Shown here: piece after piece, positions 34,413 through 43,695 of the stretch
Layout: every line of letters starts with the position of its first letter
Position numbering within the stretch: position 1 is the stretch's first letter
Source of the DNA: Thalassococcus profundi
GTDB lineage: Bacteria; Pseudomonadota; Alphaproteobacteria; Rhodobacterales; Rhodobacteraceae
Direction of reading: 5' to 3'
Length of the DNA: 64,000 bases
NCBI RefSeq assembly: GCF_003344785.1
Contig: NZ_QPMK01000015.1
Span: forward strand, 62,935-126,934
Translations under genes and position numbers: made by a program
The notes under the pieces: generated by a model
The model's database searches: none
Seen by the model: the letters and a program-made list of their open reading frames with translations, nothing else
Told to the model about the DNA's origin: nothing

Positions 34413-35222
34413 TCACGCCTTGAGGCGGTAGCCGCGGCGGAACATCAGCCAGGCGACGACCAGCACAAGCACGGTGGCGCCGCCGGACACAAGGAAGGAC
34501 CGCAGCGGCGGGCTGTCGCTGACGCCGATGATGCCGAAACGCACCCCGTCGATGATGTAAAAGACCGGGTTGGCATGAGTGATCTCGCGCAGCCCCGCGG
34601 GCAGCGCCTCGACCGAGTAGAAGGTGCCCGACAGGAACGCCAGCGGCGTGACGATGAAATTGGTGATCGCCGCCATCTGGTCGAACTTGTTGGCGTAGAT
34701 CCCCGCGATCATGCCGAGGCCGGACATAAAGGCGCCGCCGATGACGATGAAGCCGAGCGCCAGCAACGGATGCGCCGGCACGATCCCGAGGAAGACCAGA
34801 AGCGCCAGCGCGATGGTCACCCCGACGAAAAGCCCGCGCGCCACCCCGCCCGCGAGGTAGCCCAGAACCATCTCGGCGCCCGACAGCGGCGGCATCAGAG
34901 TGTCGACGATGTTGCCCTGCACCTTGGAGATCACGATCGAGGACGAGGTGTTGGCGAATGCGTTCTGGATCACCGTCATGGTCAGGATGCCCGGCGCGAT
35001 GAAGGTGGTGAAGGCCACGCCCATCACCTCGCCCCGCTGCGGGCCGATGGCGATGGTGAAGATCACCAGGAACAGCCCTGCCGTCACCAGCGGTGCCAGC
35101 AGCGTCTGCGTCCAGACATTGGCAAAGCGCAGCACCTCGCGTTCGGCGAGCGTGAACAGCCCCAGCCAGTTGACGCGGCCGAAGCGGCGCTGCTCGGGTG
35201 GGAAAGGGGCGGAATTTGACAT
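34413..35222 (-). CDS. ABC-2 type transporter permease
   Basis: A 269-aa permease with six hydrophobic segments and the ABC-2 signature around VVISKVQGNIVDTLMPPLSG-like sequence (here SSIVISKVQGNIVDTLMPPL). The family tail FYSVEALPAGLREITHANPV is present. No ATPase gene is adjacent; the partner must be elsewhere. It is related in type to the permease at 56297-57058, which has its own ATPase. The substrate is not evident (polysaccharide, lipid or drug). Confidence 0.9.
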   Translation of the reverse strand: MSNSAPFPPEQRRFGRVNWLGLFTLAEREVLRFANVWTQTLLAPLVTAGLFLVIFTIAIGPQRGEVMGVAFTTFIAPGILTMTVIQNAFANTSSSIVISKVQGNIVDTLMPPLSGAEMVLGYLAGGVARGLFVGVTIALALLVFLGIVPAHPLLALGFIVIGGAFMSGLGMIAGIYANKFDQMAAITNFIVTPLAFLSGTFYSVEALPAGLREITHANPVFYIIDGVRFGIIGVSDSPPLRSFLVSGGATVLVLVVAWLMFRRGYRLKA

Positions 35223-35253
35223 GGGGGAAGGCTCCGTTTTCGCGTTGCCCCGC

Positions 35254-35281
35254 TTGTAACTCGGGGTGGAGTGATTAGAAT
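35254..35281 (+). promoter_or_regulatory. Candidate promoter of gcrA
   Basis: TTGTAA (35254-35259) and TAGAAT (35276-35281) are separated by 16 bp, a fair sigma-70-type pair 65 bp upstream of the gcrA start. Confidence 0.4.
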
Positions 35282-35304
35282 AGGGCCGTGCACAGAATTT
35301 TCAG

Positions 35305-35330
35305 GCGGCCCGCCCTCGCGGCCGCTTTTT
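35305..35330 (+). terminator. Terminator-like hairpin in the gcrA leader
   Basis: GCGGCC (35305-35310), a 9-base loop, GGCCGC (35320-35325), then five T. It lies between the candidate promoter and the gcrA ribosome site. No plus-strand gene precedes it, so it would act as an attenuator of gcrA if functional. Confidence 0.45.
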
Positions 35331-35345
35331 CACTGGGGAATATCC

Positions 35346-35942
35346 ATGTCCTGGACCGATGAACGCGTCGAGACACTCAAGCGCATGTGGGGCGAAGGCC
35401 AGTCCGCGAGCCAGATCGCCAAGGAACTGGGCGGCGTGACGCGCAATGCCGTGATCGGCAAGGTGCATCGTCTCGGACTGTCGAACCGCGCGGGCGCTGC
35501 TCCGGCGGCAGCGCCCGCCGCCGCGCCGAAGGCAGAGGCCAAGCCGGCGGAAAAGCCCAAGCCCAAGGCCGAGACGAAACCGCAGCCCAGGACCGAAAGC
35601 GCCCGCCCACAGGAATCCGAGGAGCCGGTGCTCGAGACCAAGTCGGCGCAGCCACCGGCGCGCCGCGCGATCATCCCCGCTGGCCAGCCGCTGCCGCCGC
35701 AGCCCTCGGCCAACGAAATCAGCCCCGAAGCCCTGGCAAAGGTGAACGAGATCGAAAAGAAGGCGAAGAAGCTCAGCCTGATGGAACTGACCGAACGGAC
35801 CTGCAAATGGCCCGTCGGCGACCCCGCGACCGAGCATTTCTGGTTCTGCGGCCTGCCGGTGCAGCAGGGAAAACCCTATTGCGAAGCGCATGTGGGCGTG
35901 GCGTTCCAGCCGATGTCCTCGCGCCGCGACCGCCGCCGCTGA
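35346..35942 (+). CDS. gcrA: Cell-cycle regulator GcrA
   Basis: A 198-aa GcrA-family protein. The DNA-binding N terminus is MSWTDERVETLKRMWGEGQS followed by ASQIAKELGGVTRNAVIGKV. A low-complexity Ala/Pro/Lys-rich linker spans about 50-115. The C-terminal sigma-factor-binding region has CKWPVGDPATEHFWFCG and GKPYCEAHVGVAFQP. In Caulobacter GcrA binds RNA polymerase and methylated GANTC promoters. GGGGAATATCC precedes the ATG. Confidence 0.95.
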   Translation: MSWTDERVETLKRMWGEGQSASQIAKELGGVTRNAVIGKVHRLGLSNRAGAAPAAAPAAAPKAEAKPAEKPKPKAETKPQPRTESARPQESEEPVLETKSAQPPARRAIIPAGQPLPPQPSANEISPEALAKVNEIEKKAKKLSLMELTERTCKWPVGDPATEHFWFCGLPVQQGKPYCEAHVGVAFQPMSSRRDRRR

Positions 35943-36131
35943 TCCCGGCGCCGGGCTGGGCTCTGCCCGAACCGTGCCGGGACCCTGGATCCGAGACGTG
36001 CCTGTCGCTGGGGACCCTGCACCGCCATCGAAGATCCGGGCACAGCTGTCTCGCGTCGGTCAGGCCGCGTGGGGTCCGGTGGTCTACGCGGGGGTCTTTC
36101 CGTAGGTGACAGCTTTCGTTATAGGCAGCCA

Positions 36132-37493
36132 ATGTCCCAGAACCCTCCGAATCTGCGTCCCGATCTTGCTCCGAAGCCGACGCTGGCATCCGACCGCCGC
36201 GCCGGCCAGCCGACCATCGGCATGGTGTCTTTGGGCTGTCCCAAGGCGCTGGTGGATTCAGAGCGCATCCTGACCCGCTTGCGGGCCGAAGGCTATGGCA
36301 TCAGCCCGGACTACAGCGGCGCCGATGCGGTGATCGTCAACACATGCGGCTTCCTCGACAGCGCCAAGGCCGAAAGCCTCGACGCCATCGGCGAGGCGCT
36401 GAGCGAGAACGGTCGCGTCATCGTCACCGGATGCCTGGGTGCCGAGCCCGAGTACATCACCGGCGCGCATCCCAAGGTGCTCGCGGTGACCGGGCCGCAC
36501 CAGTACGAACAGGTGCTCGACGCGGTGCATGCCGCGGTGCCGCCGGATCCCGATCCATTCATCGACCTGATGCCCGCTGCGGGCGTCAAGCTCACGCCGC
36601 GGCATTACAGTTACCTCAAGATTTCAGAGGGTTGTAACCACAAGTGCAAGTTCTGCATTATCCCCGACATGCGCGGCAGACTACAGTCGCGCCCGCATCG
36701 GGCGGTGATGCGCGAGGCGGAAAAGCTGGTCGAAAGCGGTGTCCGCGAGTTGCTGGTGATCAGCCAGGACACCTCGGCTTATGGCACCGACTGGAAGGAC
36801 CGCGACGCCAAGGCGCCGATCCTCGATCTTGCGCGGGATCTTGGCAGTCTCGGCGCCTGGGTGCGGATGCATTACGTCTACCCGTATCCGCACGTGCGCG
36901 AGCTGATCCCGCTGATGGCGGAAGGTGGCGTACTGCCCTATCTCGACATTCCGTTCCAGCACGCCCATCCGGATACGCTCAAGCGCATGGCGCGTCCGGC
37001 CGCCGCTGCCCGCACCCTGGACGAAATCGCCGCCTGGCGCGACATCTGCCCGGACATCACCCTGCGGTCGACCTTCATCGTCGGCTATCCCGGCGAGACC
37101 GAGGATGAGTTCCAGACCCTGCTGGACTGGATGGACGAGGCGCAACTCGACCGCGTCGGCTGCTTCCAGTACGAGAATGTCGCCGGAGCGCGGTCCAACG
37201 CTCTGCCGGATCACGTGCCCGATGAGGTCAAGCAGGACCGCTGGGATCGCTTCATGCAGAAGGCGCAGGCCATCTCGGAGGCGAAGCTGGCGGCCAAGGT
37301 GGGCCGGACGCTTCGGGTCATCGTCGACGATGTGGACGAGGACGCCGCCACCTGCCGCACCACCGCCGACGCGCCCGAGATCGACGGCAACCTCTTCATC
37401 GACGAAGGGTTCGAGGCGCTGAAACCCGGCGACATGGTCACGGTGACCGTGGACGAGGCCGGCGAATACGACCTTTGGGGCCGGCTGGCCTAG
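36132..37493 (+). CDS. rimO: Ribosomal protein S12 methylthiotransferase
   Basis: A 453-aa radical-SAM enzyme that methylthiolates an Asp of ribosomal protein S12. The N-terminal Cys set is [24 protein letters not shown] and [11 protein letters not shown]. The cluster motif is CNHKCKFC in [20 protein letters not shown]-terminal TRAM domain (about 385-453) closes the chain. [12 protein letters not shown] is the RimO version of the motif. The start at 36132 follows the family; upstream codons are shadow. It ends 3 bp past the stop of the convergent DUF616-like gene, so the two overlap tail to tail. Confidence 0.95.
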   Translation: MSQNPPNLRPDLAPKPTLASDRRAGQPTIGMVSLGCPKALVDSERILTRLRAEGYGISPDYSGADAVIVNTCGFLDSAKAESLDAIGEALSENGRVIVTGCLGAEPEYITGAHPKVLAVTGPHQYEQVLDAVHAAVPPDPDPFIDLMPAAGVKLTPRHYSYLKISEGCNHKCKFCIIPDMRGRLQSRPHRAVMREAEKLVESGVRELLVISQDTSAYGTDWKDRDAKAPILDLARDLGSLGAWVRMHYVYPYPHVRELIPLMAEGGVLPYLDIPFQHAHPDTLKRMARPAAAARTLDEIAAWRDICPDITLRSTFIVGYPGETEDEFQTLLDWMDEAQLDRVGCFQYENVAGARSNALPDHVPDEVKQDRWDRFMQKAQAISEAKLAAKVGRTLRVIVDDVDEDAATCRTTADAPEIDGNLFIDEGFEALKPGDMVTVTVDEAGEYDLWGRLA

Positions 37494-38374
37494 GCGTCCT
37501 CGATCTTCTTGCCGAGGTATTTCTTGCGGGGCGGAGCGGGCAGGTCGGCGATGTCGGCATTGCCCTGCGCGAGGAAGGCAAAGGCGATCTGGCATTCGAT
37601 CCCGCAGGCGAGGATATCGTCGTACCAGGCGTCGTTCAGTGCCCGGATGCGCGGGTGTGCCGTGTCGCGCAAAGAGAAATTCGTGGTAAAGAGCCGATCC
37701 GTCTCCAGCGTCTTGCCGGCCTCGATCTGCGCCAGCATGAATTCGGTGATCTGGTGGGCCTGCAGGCGGTAGCGTTCCTGGAACATGGCGTCGGTGAATT
37801 CGCGCAGGATATTGCCCGACACATGCGGGCTCAGCCGCGTGGCCATGGCCGCGCCTGTGGTCTGCAGGACGGCGATGCCGCGGTCGATATCGTCGAAGGG
37901 CACCGCCTTCTTGTCGTCGATATAGGCCAGGTGCCGGTGCCGGTTCAGATCGGGAAAGAGATGCGGCATGGCCTTGGCGATCTTGGCCTGTTGGGCCGAC
38001 AGGATCGGATTGCCGCTGACCGGCAGGTCGAGCGGGATCGGATGCCAGCCCAGGGCCTCTGCCGCGTCCAGCGCATGGGGATTGTTCGACACGAAGTAGT
38101 GTGGAAACCGCCGCGCTGTGTTGGACAGATCGAAAGTGAACGATTTCAAGGTGCCGCAGTAGGTCGAATAGACCGCCGTGTCGCTGGTAACCTCCGGATA
38201 GAGCGCCGTTTTCGAGACCATCTGCTCGAGCTGGGCGCGCGCCATCGGGGCGCGGTCGAAATCGTTGGACATCGGTTCCAGCCAGGCATTGAGCTGGCCA
38301 AGCATCTTTTTCCGGGTCCGGGTGAACTTGCGGTACCGGCGGGCAGTCTGGAGCTTGAGGCGACCGAGGTCCAA
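37490..38374 (-). CDS. DUF616/TOD1-like glycosyltransferase-related protein
   Basis: A 294-aa protein with segments like the DUF616 (TOD1/MUCI70) glycosyltransferase-like family: [32 protein letters not shown] and [13 protein letters not shown]. Its role in cell-surface glycan synthesis is inferred from this and from the divergent sugar-transferase-like gene. The start is unusual: TTG at 38374 has AAAGGA upstream at good spacing and adds a basic N terminus. The alternative ATG at 38305 would give 271 residues. The much longer frame upstream is antisense to the next gene. Confidence 0.7.
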   Translation of the reverse strand: MDLGRLKLQTARRYRKFTRTRKKMLGQLNAWLEPMSNDFDRAPMARAQLEQMVSKTALYPEVTSDTAVYSTYCGTLKSFTFDLSNTARRFPHYFVSNNPHALDAAEALGWHPIPLDLPVSGNPILSAQQAKIAKAMPHLFPDLNRHRHLAYIDDKKAVPFDDIDRGIAVLQTTGAAMATRLSPHVSGNILREFTDAMFQERYRLQAHQITEFMLAQIEAGKTLETDRLFTTNFSLRDTAHPRIRALNDAWYDDILACGIECQIAFAFLAQGNADIADLPAPPRKKYLGKKIEDA

Positions 38375-38485
38375 GAGCGTGTCCTTTGCAAGAATGCGGT
38401 CCGGGCCCGCCCCTTGCGCACTATCGCGATTTGCCACAGAACTGCAACGGGCCGCACGGGCCTGCCGACCGGGAAGGCCATCGCC

Positions 38486-39352
38486 ATGCAAAGCCGTTCG
38501 ATCTGCTGTTTCTGGGCGCAGGGACGGGACGCAGCACCTGACCTGGTGCGCCGCTGCTGGGATGCCTGGGCGGCGCTCAATCCCGACTGGACGCTGACCG
38601 TCTATGACGAAACCGATGCGGCAACGCTCTTCGAAGAGATCGGCCTCGCGCATGTGCCGCGGACCATGCAGGGCCAGGCGGACATCTTCCGCGTGGCGCA
38701 CCTGGCGCGGTCGGGCGGCGTTTACGTGGACGCGGCGACGGTGCCGATCCAGCCGCTGTCGGACTGGCTGCCGGACTGGGCGGGCGAGGGATTCTTTGCC
38801 TTCCACGATCCCTATCGCAAGCGCGAGGTCGAGAACTGGTTTCTCTATTCCGACCCCCACCATCCGATCTCGGAGGCCTGGATCGAGGCGATGCTCGACT
38901 ACTGGCAACAGCCGCGCCGCCCGCAGATCGCCCGTACAGAGCTCGACCCCGGCGCGGGCGGCGCGCTGGCACATCGCTGGGCGAACCTGAAATGGCGTCT
39001 TTTCGACGATGGCGCGCGCGCCAAGAAGGTGATGGAACCGCGCCGCCGTGGCTGGTCGGTGGACCGGGACGGCGGTGCCGCGCGAGCGGTCTACCCGTAT
39101 TTCTGGCCGCATTACCTTTTTGCCGACATGTTGTCCCGCCGTCCCGAAGCCGCCGCCCGCTGGGACCGGGTGCCCAAGATGCCGTCCTACAAGCAGCTGA
39201 TGGTCCGGCACTGGAAACGGCGCTTCGGCAGCATGAGCGACGCGTCGCTGAAAAGCCTGATCGTCGGCTCGCAGATGCAGAAGCTGCCGCTTTACACGCA
39301 GCCCAGCGACGCGCAGGCGGATCTGATCTTCGACCAGATCGCCTGGCCCTGA
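38486..39352 (+). CDS. Capsular polysaccharide synthesis/DXD-sugar transferase-like protein
   Basis: A 288-aa protein starting MQSRSICCFWAQGRDAAPDL. It has the MQGQADIFRVAHLARSGGVY block, then VDAATVP, typical of glycosyltransferases with the DXD-sugar-binding region (Gly_transf_sug/CPS_synth); the DXD position here reads D-A-A, which is atypical. GGGAAGG lies upstream. It is divergent from the DUF616-like gene with 111 bp between starts, so both may serve the same surface glycan. Donor and acceptor are unknown. Confidence 0.75.
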   Translation: MQSRSICCFWAQGRDAAPDLVRRCWDAWAALNPDWTLTVYDETDAATLFEEIGLAHVPRTMQGQADIFRVAHLARSGGVYVDAATVPIQPLSDWLPDWAGEGFFAFHDPYRKREVENWFLYSDPHHPISEAWIEAMLDYWQQPRRPQIARTELDPGAGGALAHRWANLKWRLFDDGARAKKVMEPRRRGWSVDRDGGAARAVYPYFWPHYLFADMLSRRPEAAARWDRVPKMPSYKQLMVRHWKRRFGSMSDASLKSLIVGSQMQKLPLYTQPSDAQADLIFDQIAWP

Positions 39353-39423
39353 ACCGTGCGGTTCGCATTCAAGCGACTCAATTTGACCTTCCAGTAAAAC
39401 TTTCGGCAAATGCGCAGCTTCTA

Positions 39424-39441
39424 CCTGTCATAATCGACAGG
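39424..39441. promoter_or_regulatory. Palindromic operator-like site 1
   Basis: CCTGTC-ATAATC-GACAGG: perfect 6-bp arms around a 6-bp spacer. Confidence 0.45.
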
Positions 39442-39454
39442 TTTTTGCGCAATT

Positions 39455-39472
39455 CCTGTTAAAATTGACAGG
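39455..39472. promoter_or_regulatory. Palindromic operator-like site 2
   Basis: CCTGTT-AAAATT-GACAGG, the same pattern with one inner mismatch. Its centre is 31 bp (about three helical turns) from site 1, which would place both sites on one face of the DNA. Confidence 0.45.
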
Positions 39473-39697
39473 CGTTCGAGGCACAGGTTGACGCTGCGGC
39501 ATGCCCATAAGGCCTCATCCTGCGCTAACATGTCGGTGTTGGGTCGGTTTGATTGAGGGGGGAGCCCAAGACATACCAGCAACTTGTCAGATGACAGGAC
39601 GCTTTTAACCCTAATAAGCGCGCTTTCTTCTGTCAGGAGCCCATCTTCTCACCCGGGTAACGGGTCAACTCCTATTGCGACGAAATTTGATAAGGCG

Positions 39698-39727
39698 AAG
39701 GTGCCCTCGATCGAGGGCACCTTTTTT
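39698..39727 (+). terminator. Strong intrinsic terminator
   Basis: A perfect 26-bp palindrome: AAGGTGCCCTCGA and TCGAGGGCACCTT (39698-39723), running into six T on the plus strand. It ends whatever plus-strand transcript crosses 39353-39698, and its A-rich left side could also serve the minus-strand luxR-type gene poorly. Confidence 0.85.
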
Positions 39728-39748
39728 CATTGCAGTTGACCGGGCCGG

Positions 39749-40639
39749 TCAGGGTGGACTGTTCTGGGACGACCTCAGGATCCGGGTGCCGGCATTGTCC
39801 ATCTCGACCAGCGTATCCGCGGGGTACTGACCGGGACGGTTGAACGGATCGGGCAGAACCCCGAGAGACATGGCCAGCGCCGCAAGCTCCGCGCGCGAAG
39901 TGATCCCCGTATTCTGGATCAGCGCGTTCAGCCGCTGCCGCACCGCCGAGATCGAGATCCCGAGCTCTGCCGCGATGGTCTTGTCCTGGTGGCCCGCACC
40001 GATCATCTTGAGCAGCTCGAGCTGCTTTTCGGTGATCTGGTTACGCTCGGGAAATTCCTGTGCGAAGAGCATCAGGTAGCGCTGGTGGCCCATCAAAGCG
40101 GCCACGTTCAGCGTCCAGCCATGGGCGCGCACGATGGCCTGCATCTGGCGCCGCGAATGGTCGCCGGAAAAGGTCATTATCGCCGATTGCGGCGGCGAAT
40201 TCACCCGTAGCGGAATGGAAAACCCGGCGCGTATGCCGTGCCGGGCGGCGATGCGCAGGACCTCGACACGGGCTTCGGGAATGTGGCGGTATTCATCGAC
40301 GAATTCGATCCCGACCATCAGCGGTGTGAGGTAATGCATCGCGTGGTTGCGAAAGTAGCTCCAGCGCTGCAACTCCGTGTTCTCGTTGATCGCCTGCAGC
40401 CAGTTGCTGTCGTAAGAGGTTCGTATGAAAAGGGTTTTCTTCCAGTCCTGGAAAGAGCTCGCAGAGATGAAATCGACGTAAGGAAGCTGTATCCGTTGTC
40501 CCAGCGCGACGATCAGTTTCCAGACATCGACCGAACGGGGGGTGTCTTCGAGCTCGAGCAGGAAGGCCTGAAGCAGCTCGGGTGTGTAGCGTTCCGCTTC
40601 GACCAGCGGGCGCCGTTCGCTGGGGGGCGGATCAAGCAG
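39749..40639 (-). CDS. LuxR-family regulator with autoinducer-type domain, apparent CTG start
   Basis: The C-terminal HTH is a clear LuxR type: QITEKQLELLKMIGAGHQDK, TIAAELGISISAVRQRLNAL. Upstream, VGIEFVDEYRHI and GIRAGFSIPLRVN fit an autoinducer-binding domain. The open frame starts after a stop at 40661-40663, and there is no ATG, GTG or TTG until TTG 40372. That TTG would cut into the ligand domain. CTG at 40639 has GGAGG 6 bp upstream and overlaps the stop of the preceding gene, giving 296 aa. A +1 frameshift from the upstream gene is an alternative. Signal unknown; no luxI is in the window. Confidence 0.75.
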   Translation of the reverse strand: MLDPPPSERRPLVEAERYTPELLQAFLLELEDTPRSVDVWKLIVALGQRIQLPYVDFISASSFQDWKKTLFIRTSYDSNWLQAINENTELQRWSYFRNHAMHYLTPLMVGIEFVDEYRHIPEARVEVLRIAARHGIRAGFSIPLRVNSPPQSAIMTFSGDHSRRQMQAIVRAHGWTLNVAALMGHQRYLMLFAQEFPERNQITEKQLELLKMIGAGHQDKTIAAELGISISAVRQRLNALIQNTGITSRAELAALAMSLGVLPDPFNRPGQYPADTLVEMDNAGTRILRSSQNSPP

Positions 40640-41087
40640 TTTCTTCCTCCAGGTGCAGTTTCATTTCGACCAGCACGCGCTGCAGCTCGACCGTTTCCTT
40701 GAGCAGGCGCCGGGCCTCGTTGGCCGAGATCACGCCGTCCTCGATCGAGGTATGGTATTCGCCCATCAGCATGGCAAAGCGCTGGCTCAGCGCGATGACG
40801 TCGGAATTGACCCCGCCGGAGCGGTCGTTCCGGCGCCGGTCGTCGAAGGACAGCGAGGTGCCGTTGAGTTCTGACAGGGCGGCGGTGACATGCGGGTAGG
40901 AGGCCGCTTCCTCGAGCGCGGCCACGGCGTCAACGGGCATGAACCGTTCCGCGTGTTCGGGATAGTCGGAGTAGTAGCGGCCCAGCGTCGCCTTGGATTT
41001 TCCGGTAAGTTTGCAGGCGGCCTCGATCCCGACATCCTTGACCAGAGCCTCGGTATGCTTCTTCAGGTACCGCGCAACACTCGACAT
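40632..41087 (-). CDS. Phage CII-like regulatory protein
   Basis: A 151-aa protein starting MSSVARYLKKHTEALVKDVG. The first half (GIEAACKLTGKSKATLGRYYS) is a helix-turn-helix like that of phage regulatory CII-type proteins. The second half is helical (SANEARRLLKETVELQRVLV). AAAGGG upstream supports the start at 41087. It overlaps the LuxR-type gene by 8 bases. The pairing suggests one regulatory unit. The surroundings are not prophage. Confidence 0.65.
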   Translation of the reverse strand: MSSVARYLKKHTEALVKDVGIEAACKLTGKSKATLGRYYSDYPEHAERFMPVDAVAALEEAASYPHVTAALSELNGTSLSFDDRRRNDRSGGVNSDVIALSQRFAMLMGEYHTSIEDGVISANEARRLLKETVELQRVLVEMKLHLEEETA

Positions 41088-41460
41088 AACGACCCTTTCA
41101 GACTGTCCTTCTGGGAACTGACCCTCCCTTTTCCCATTAATCATTTTGCAAACCAATGTCATTTAAAACCAAGTCCGAAGCTACGGGCATACGAGTGATC
41201 GGGCGGCTCCCCATCGCCGGATTTTGTGTAAGGCCGATCCGGGCTGTTGCGGGGGCAGAGTTGCGTGCAAGCGCGATGCCGGGTCGGTCCCGTTTCCAAC
41301 TGGCGCGGCGGCGGGGCCGGAATCCCCCGGGCGGCTTGCGCCCGCCGTCCCCCGCCGCGCCGCCTTGTCCGGTGCTTTATATGCGATGCAGGTGCGGGCG
41401 GGTCACAGACCGCTTCGGCAACTCTTGCGCTCAGGGCCGGGCGTCGGGCATGAACACGCC
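41088..41460. other. Intergenic region before tdk
   Basis: No gene supported. The region carries divergent upstream sequences for the CII-like gene and tdk. Short open frames here are Arg/Pro-rich shadows. Confidence 0.5.
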
Positions 41461-42042
41461 ATGGCCAAGCTCTACTTCCACTACTCCACGATGAACGCGG
41501 GCAAATCGACGCTGCTCTTGCAGGCGGCCCACAACTACGAAGAGCGCGGCATGACAGTGGCGCTGATGACCGCTGCGGTGGACCAGCGCGCGGGCAAGGG
41601 CCGGATCGGGTCGCGCATCGGGCTGGGGCGCGACGCTGCGACCTTCGACGGCGAAACCGATCTCTTCGCCTGGATCGAGGCGCTGCGCCACAACGGCCCG
41701 GTGGCCTGCGCCTTCGTCGACGAGGCGCAGTTCCTGACGCCGGACCAGGTCTGGCAACTGGCACGGGTCGCCGACGACCTGCACGTTCCGGTGATGTGCT
41801 ACGGGCTGCGCGTGGATTTCCGCGGCCAGCTTTTTCCCGGCTCCGCCACGCTGCTGGCGCTCGCGGACACGCTGCGCGAGGTGCGCACGATCTGCCATTG
41901 CGGGCGCAAGGCGACGATGGTGGTCCGGCAGGACGCCGAAGGCCGCGCGCTTCACGACGGAGCGCAGGTGCAGATCGGCGGAAACGAGACCTACGTCAGC
42001 CTCTGCCGCCGCCACTGGCGCGCGACGATGGGCGAGGGGTGA
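41461..42042 (+). CDS. tdk: Thymidine kinase
   Basis: A 193-aa type II thymidine kinase for thymidine salvage. The P-loop STMNAGKSTLLLQ, the FVDEAQFLT switch, the RVDFRGQLFPGS lasso region and zinc ligands in CHCGRK and LCRRH are visible. The start ATG at 41461 gives MAKLYFHYSTMNAGKST, the usual N terminus. Confidence 0.95.
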   Translation: MAKLYFHYSTMNAGKSTLLLQAAHNYEERGMTVALMTAAVDQRAGKGRIGSRIGLGRDAATFDGETDLFAWIEALRHNGPVACAFVDEAQFLTPDQVWQLARVADDLHVPVMCYGLRVDFRGQLFPGSATLLALADTLREVRTICHCGRKATMVVRQDAEGRALHDGAQVQIGGNETYVSLCRRHWRATMGEG

Positions 42043-42460
42043 GGGCAGGAGAGGTACCGACGCCTGTGCGGCGGCCGAGGGACGGGGAGTGGACGTTCTT
42101 GGCAGCGGGCCGATGTCTTGTGGGCGGACGAAGCGGACGTTGCCCAGTCGTGCCAGCGCCGGACCGGGGGACGGCGCATCTGGCGGCTGAGCTGATGCGC
42201 TTTATGGTCGCCAAGACCGTTGTCCAGATGAGCTGGGTGCCGAGGGCAAACAAAGCGCCGGCCCATGGGGCCGGTCCGGCGCTGGCACGGCCGCCGCCTG
42301 AGGCGGCCTCGATTCCGTGCTCGGAGACCAGGGGCACCGTTCGGCAGGGACACTGAGCCGCCGCTCGCTGGAACTCTGGCGGGTGTATCCAAAGAACCGG
42401 TTGTCGCGAAAGCTCTATCGCTTCCATCGTTGGTTCACGTCCCGCGCGCCACGTCCCGGC
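42043..42460. other. Intergenic region after tdk
   Basis: No gene seen in about 420 bp. It contains the terminator-like hairpin at 42246-42283 that serves the minus-strand synthase gene. Confidence 0.5.
42246..42283 (-). terminator. Probable terminator of the KAS III-like gene
   Basis: AGCGCCGG (42254-42261) pairs with CCGGCGCT (42276-42283), with an inner GGCCCCATGGGCC-like extension. On the minus strand the stem is followed by TTTGTTTG. It lies about 180 bp beyond the stop. Confidence 0.55.
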
Positions 42461-43582
<1,122 letters not shown>

Positions 43583-43695
43583 GGGGGTCTCCTCGATTGC
43601 GGTGACCACACCCCAGCCGCCCGCCGGGGTCAAGCCCGACGTGGCACCGGGCGCGGTGCCTTGCCTTTGCGGCGCAGCGGGTGTTGGGTCGAGAC

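Larger units (their letters stand above)
39353..39748. other. Intergenic region with repeated palindromes
   Basis: No protein gene. It is more AT-rich than its surroundings and holds three GACAGG-containing inverted repeats (39424-39441, 39455-39472, 39583-39598) and a very strong terminator (39698-39727). A small RNA ending at that terminator is possible, but no convincing promoter was found. Confidence 0.6.

Noticed and set aside
39599-39615. CtrA site (TTAA-N7-TTAA) near TTAACCCTAATAAG
   Set aside because: The second half-site and spacing do not fit the consensus.
40632-41087. Prophage, suggested by the CII-like regulator
   Set aside because: No structural, integrase or lysis genes are nearby; tdk and glycan genes flank it.
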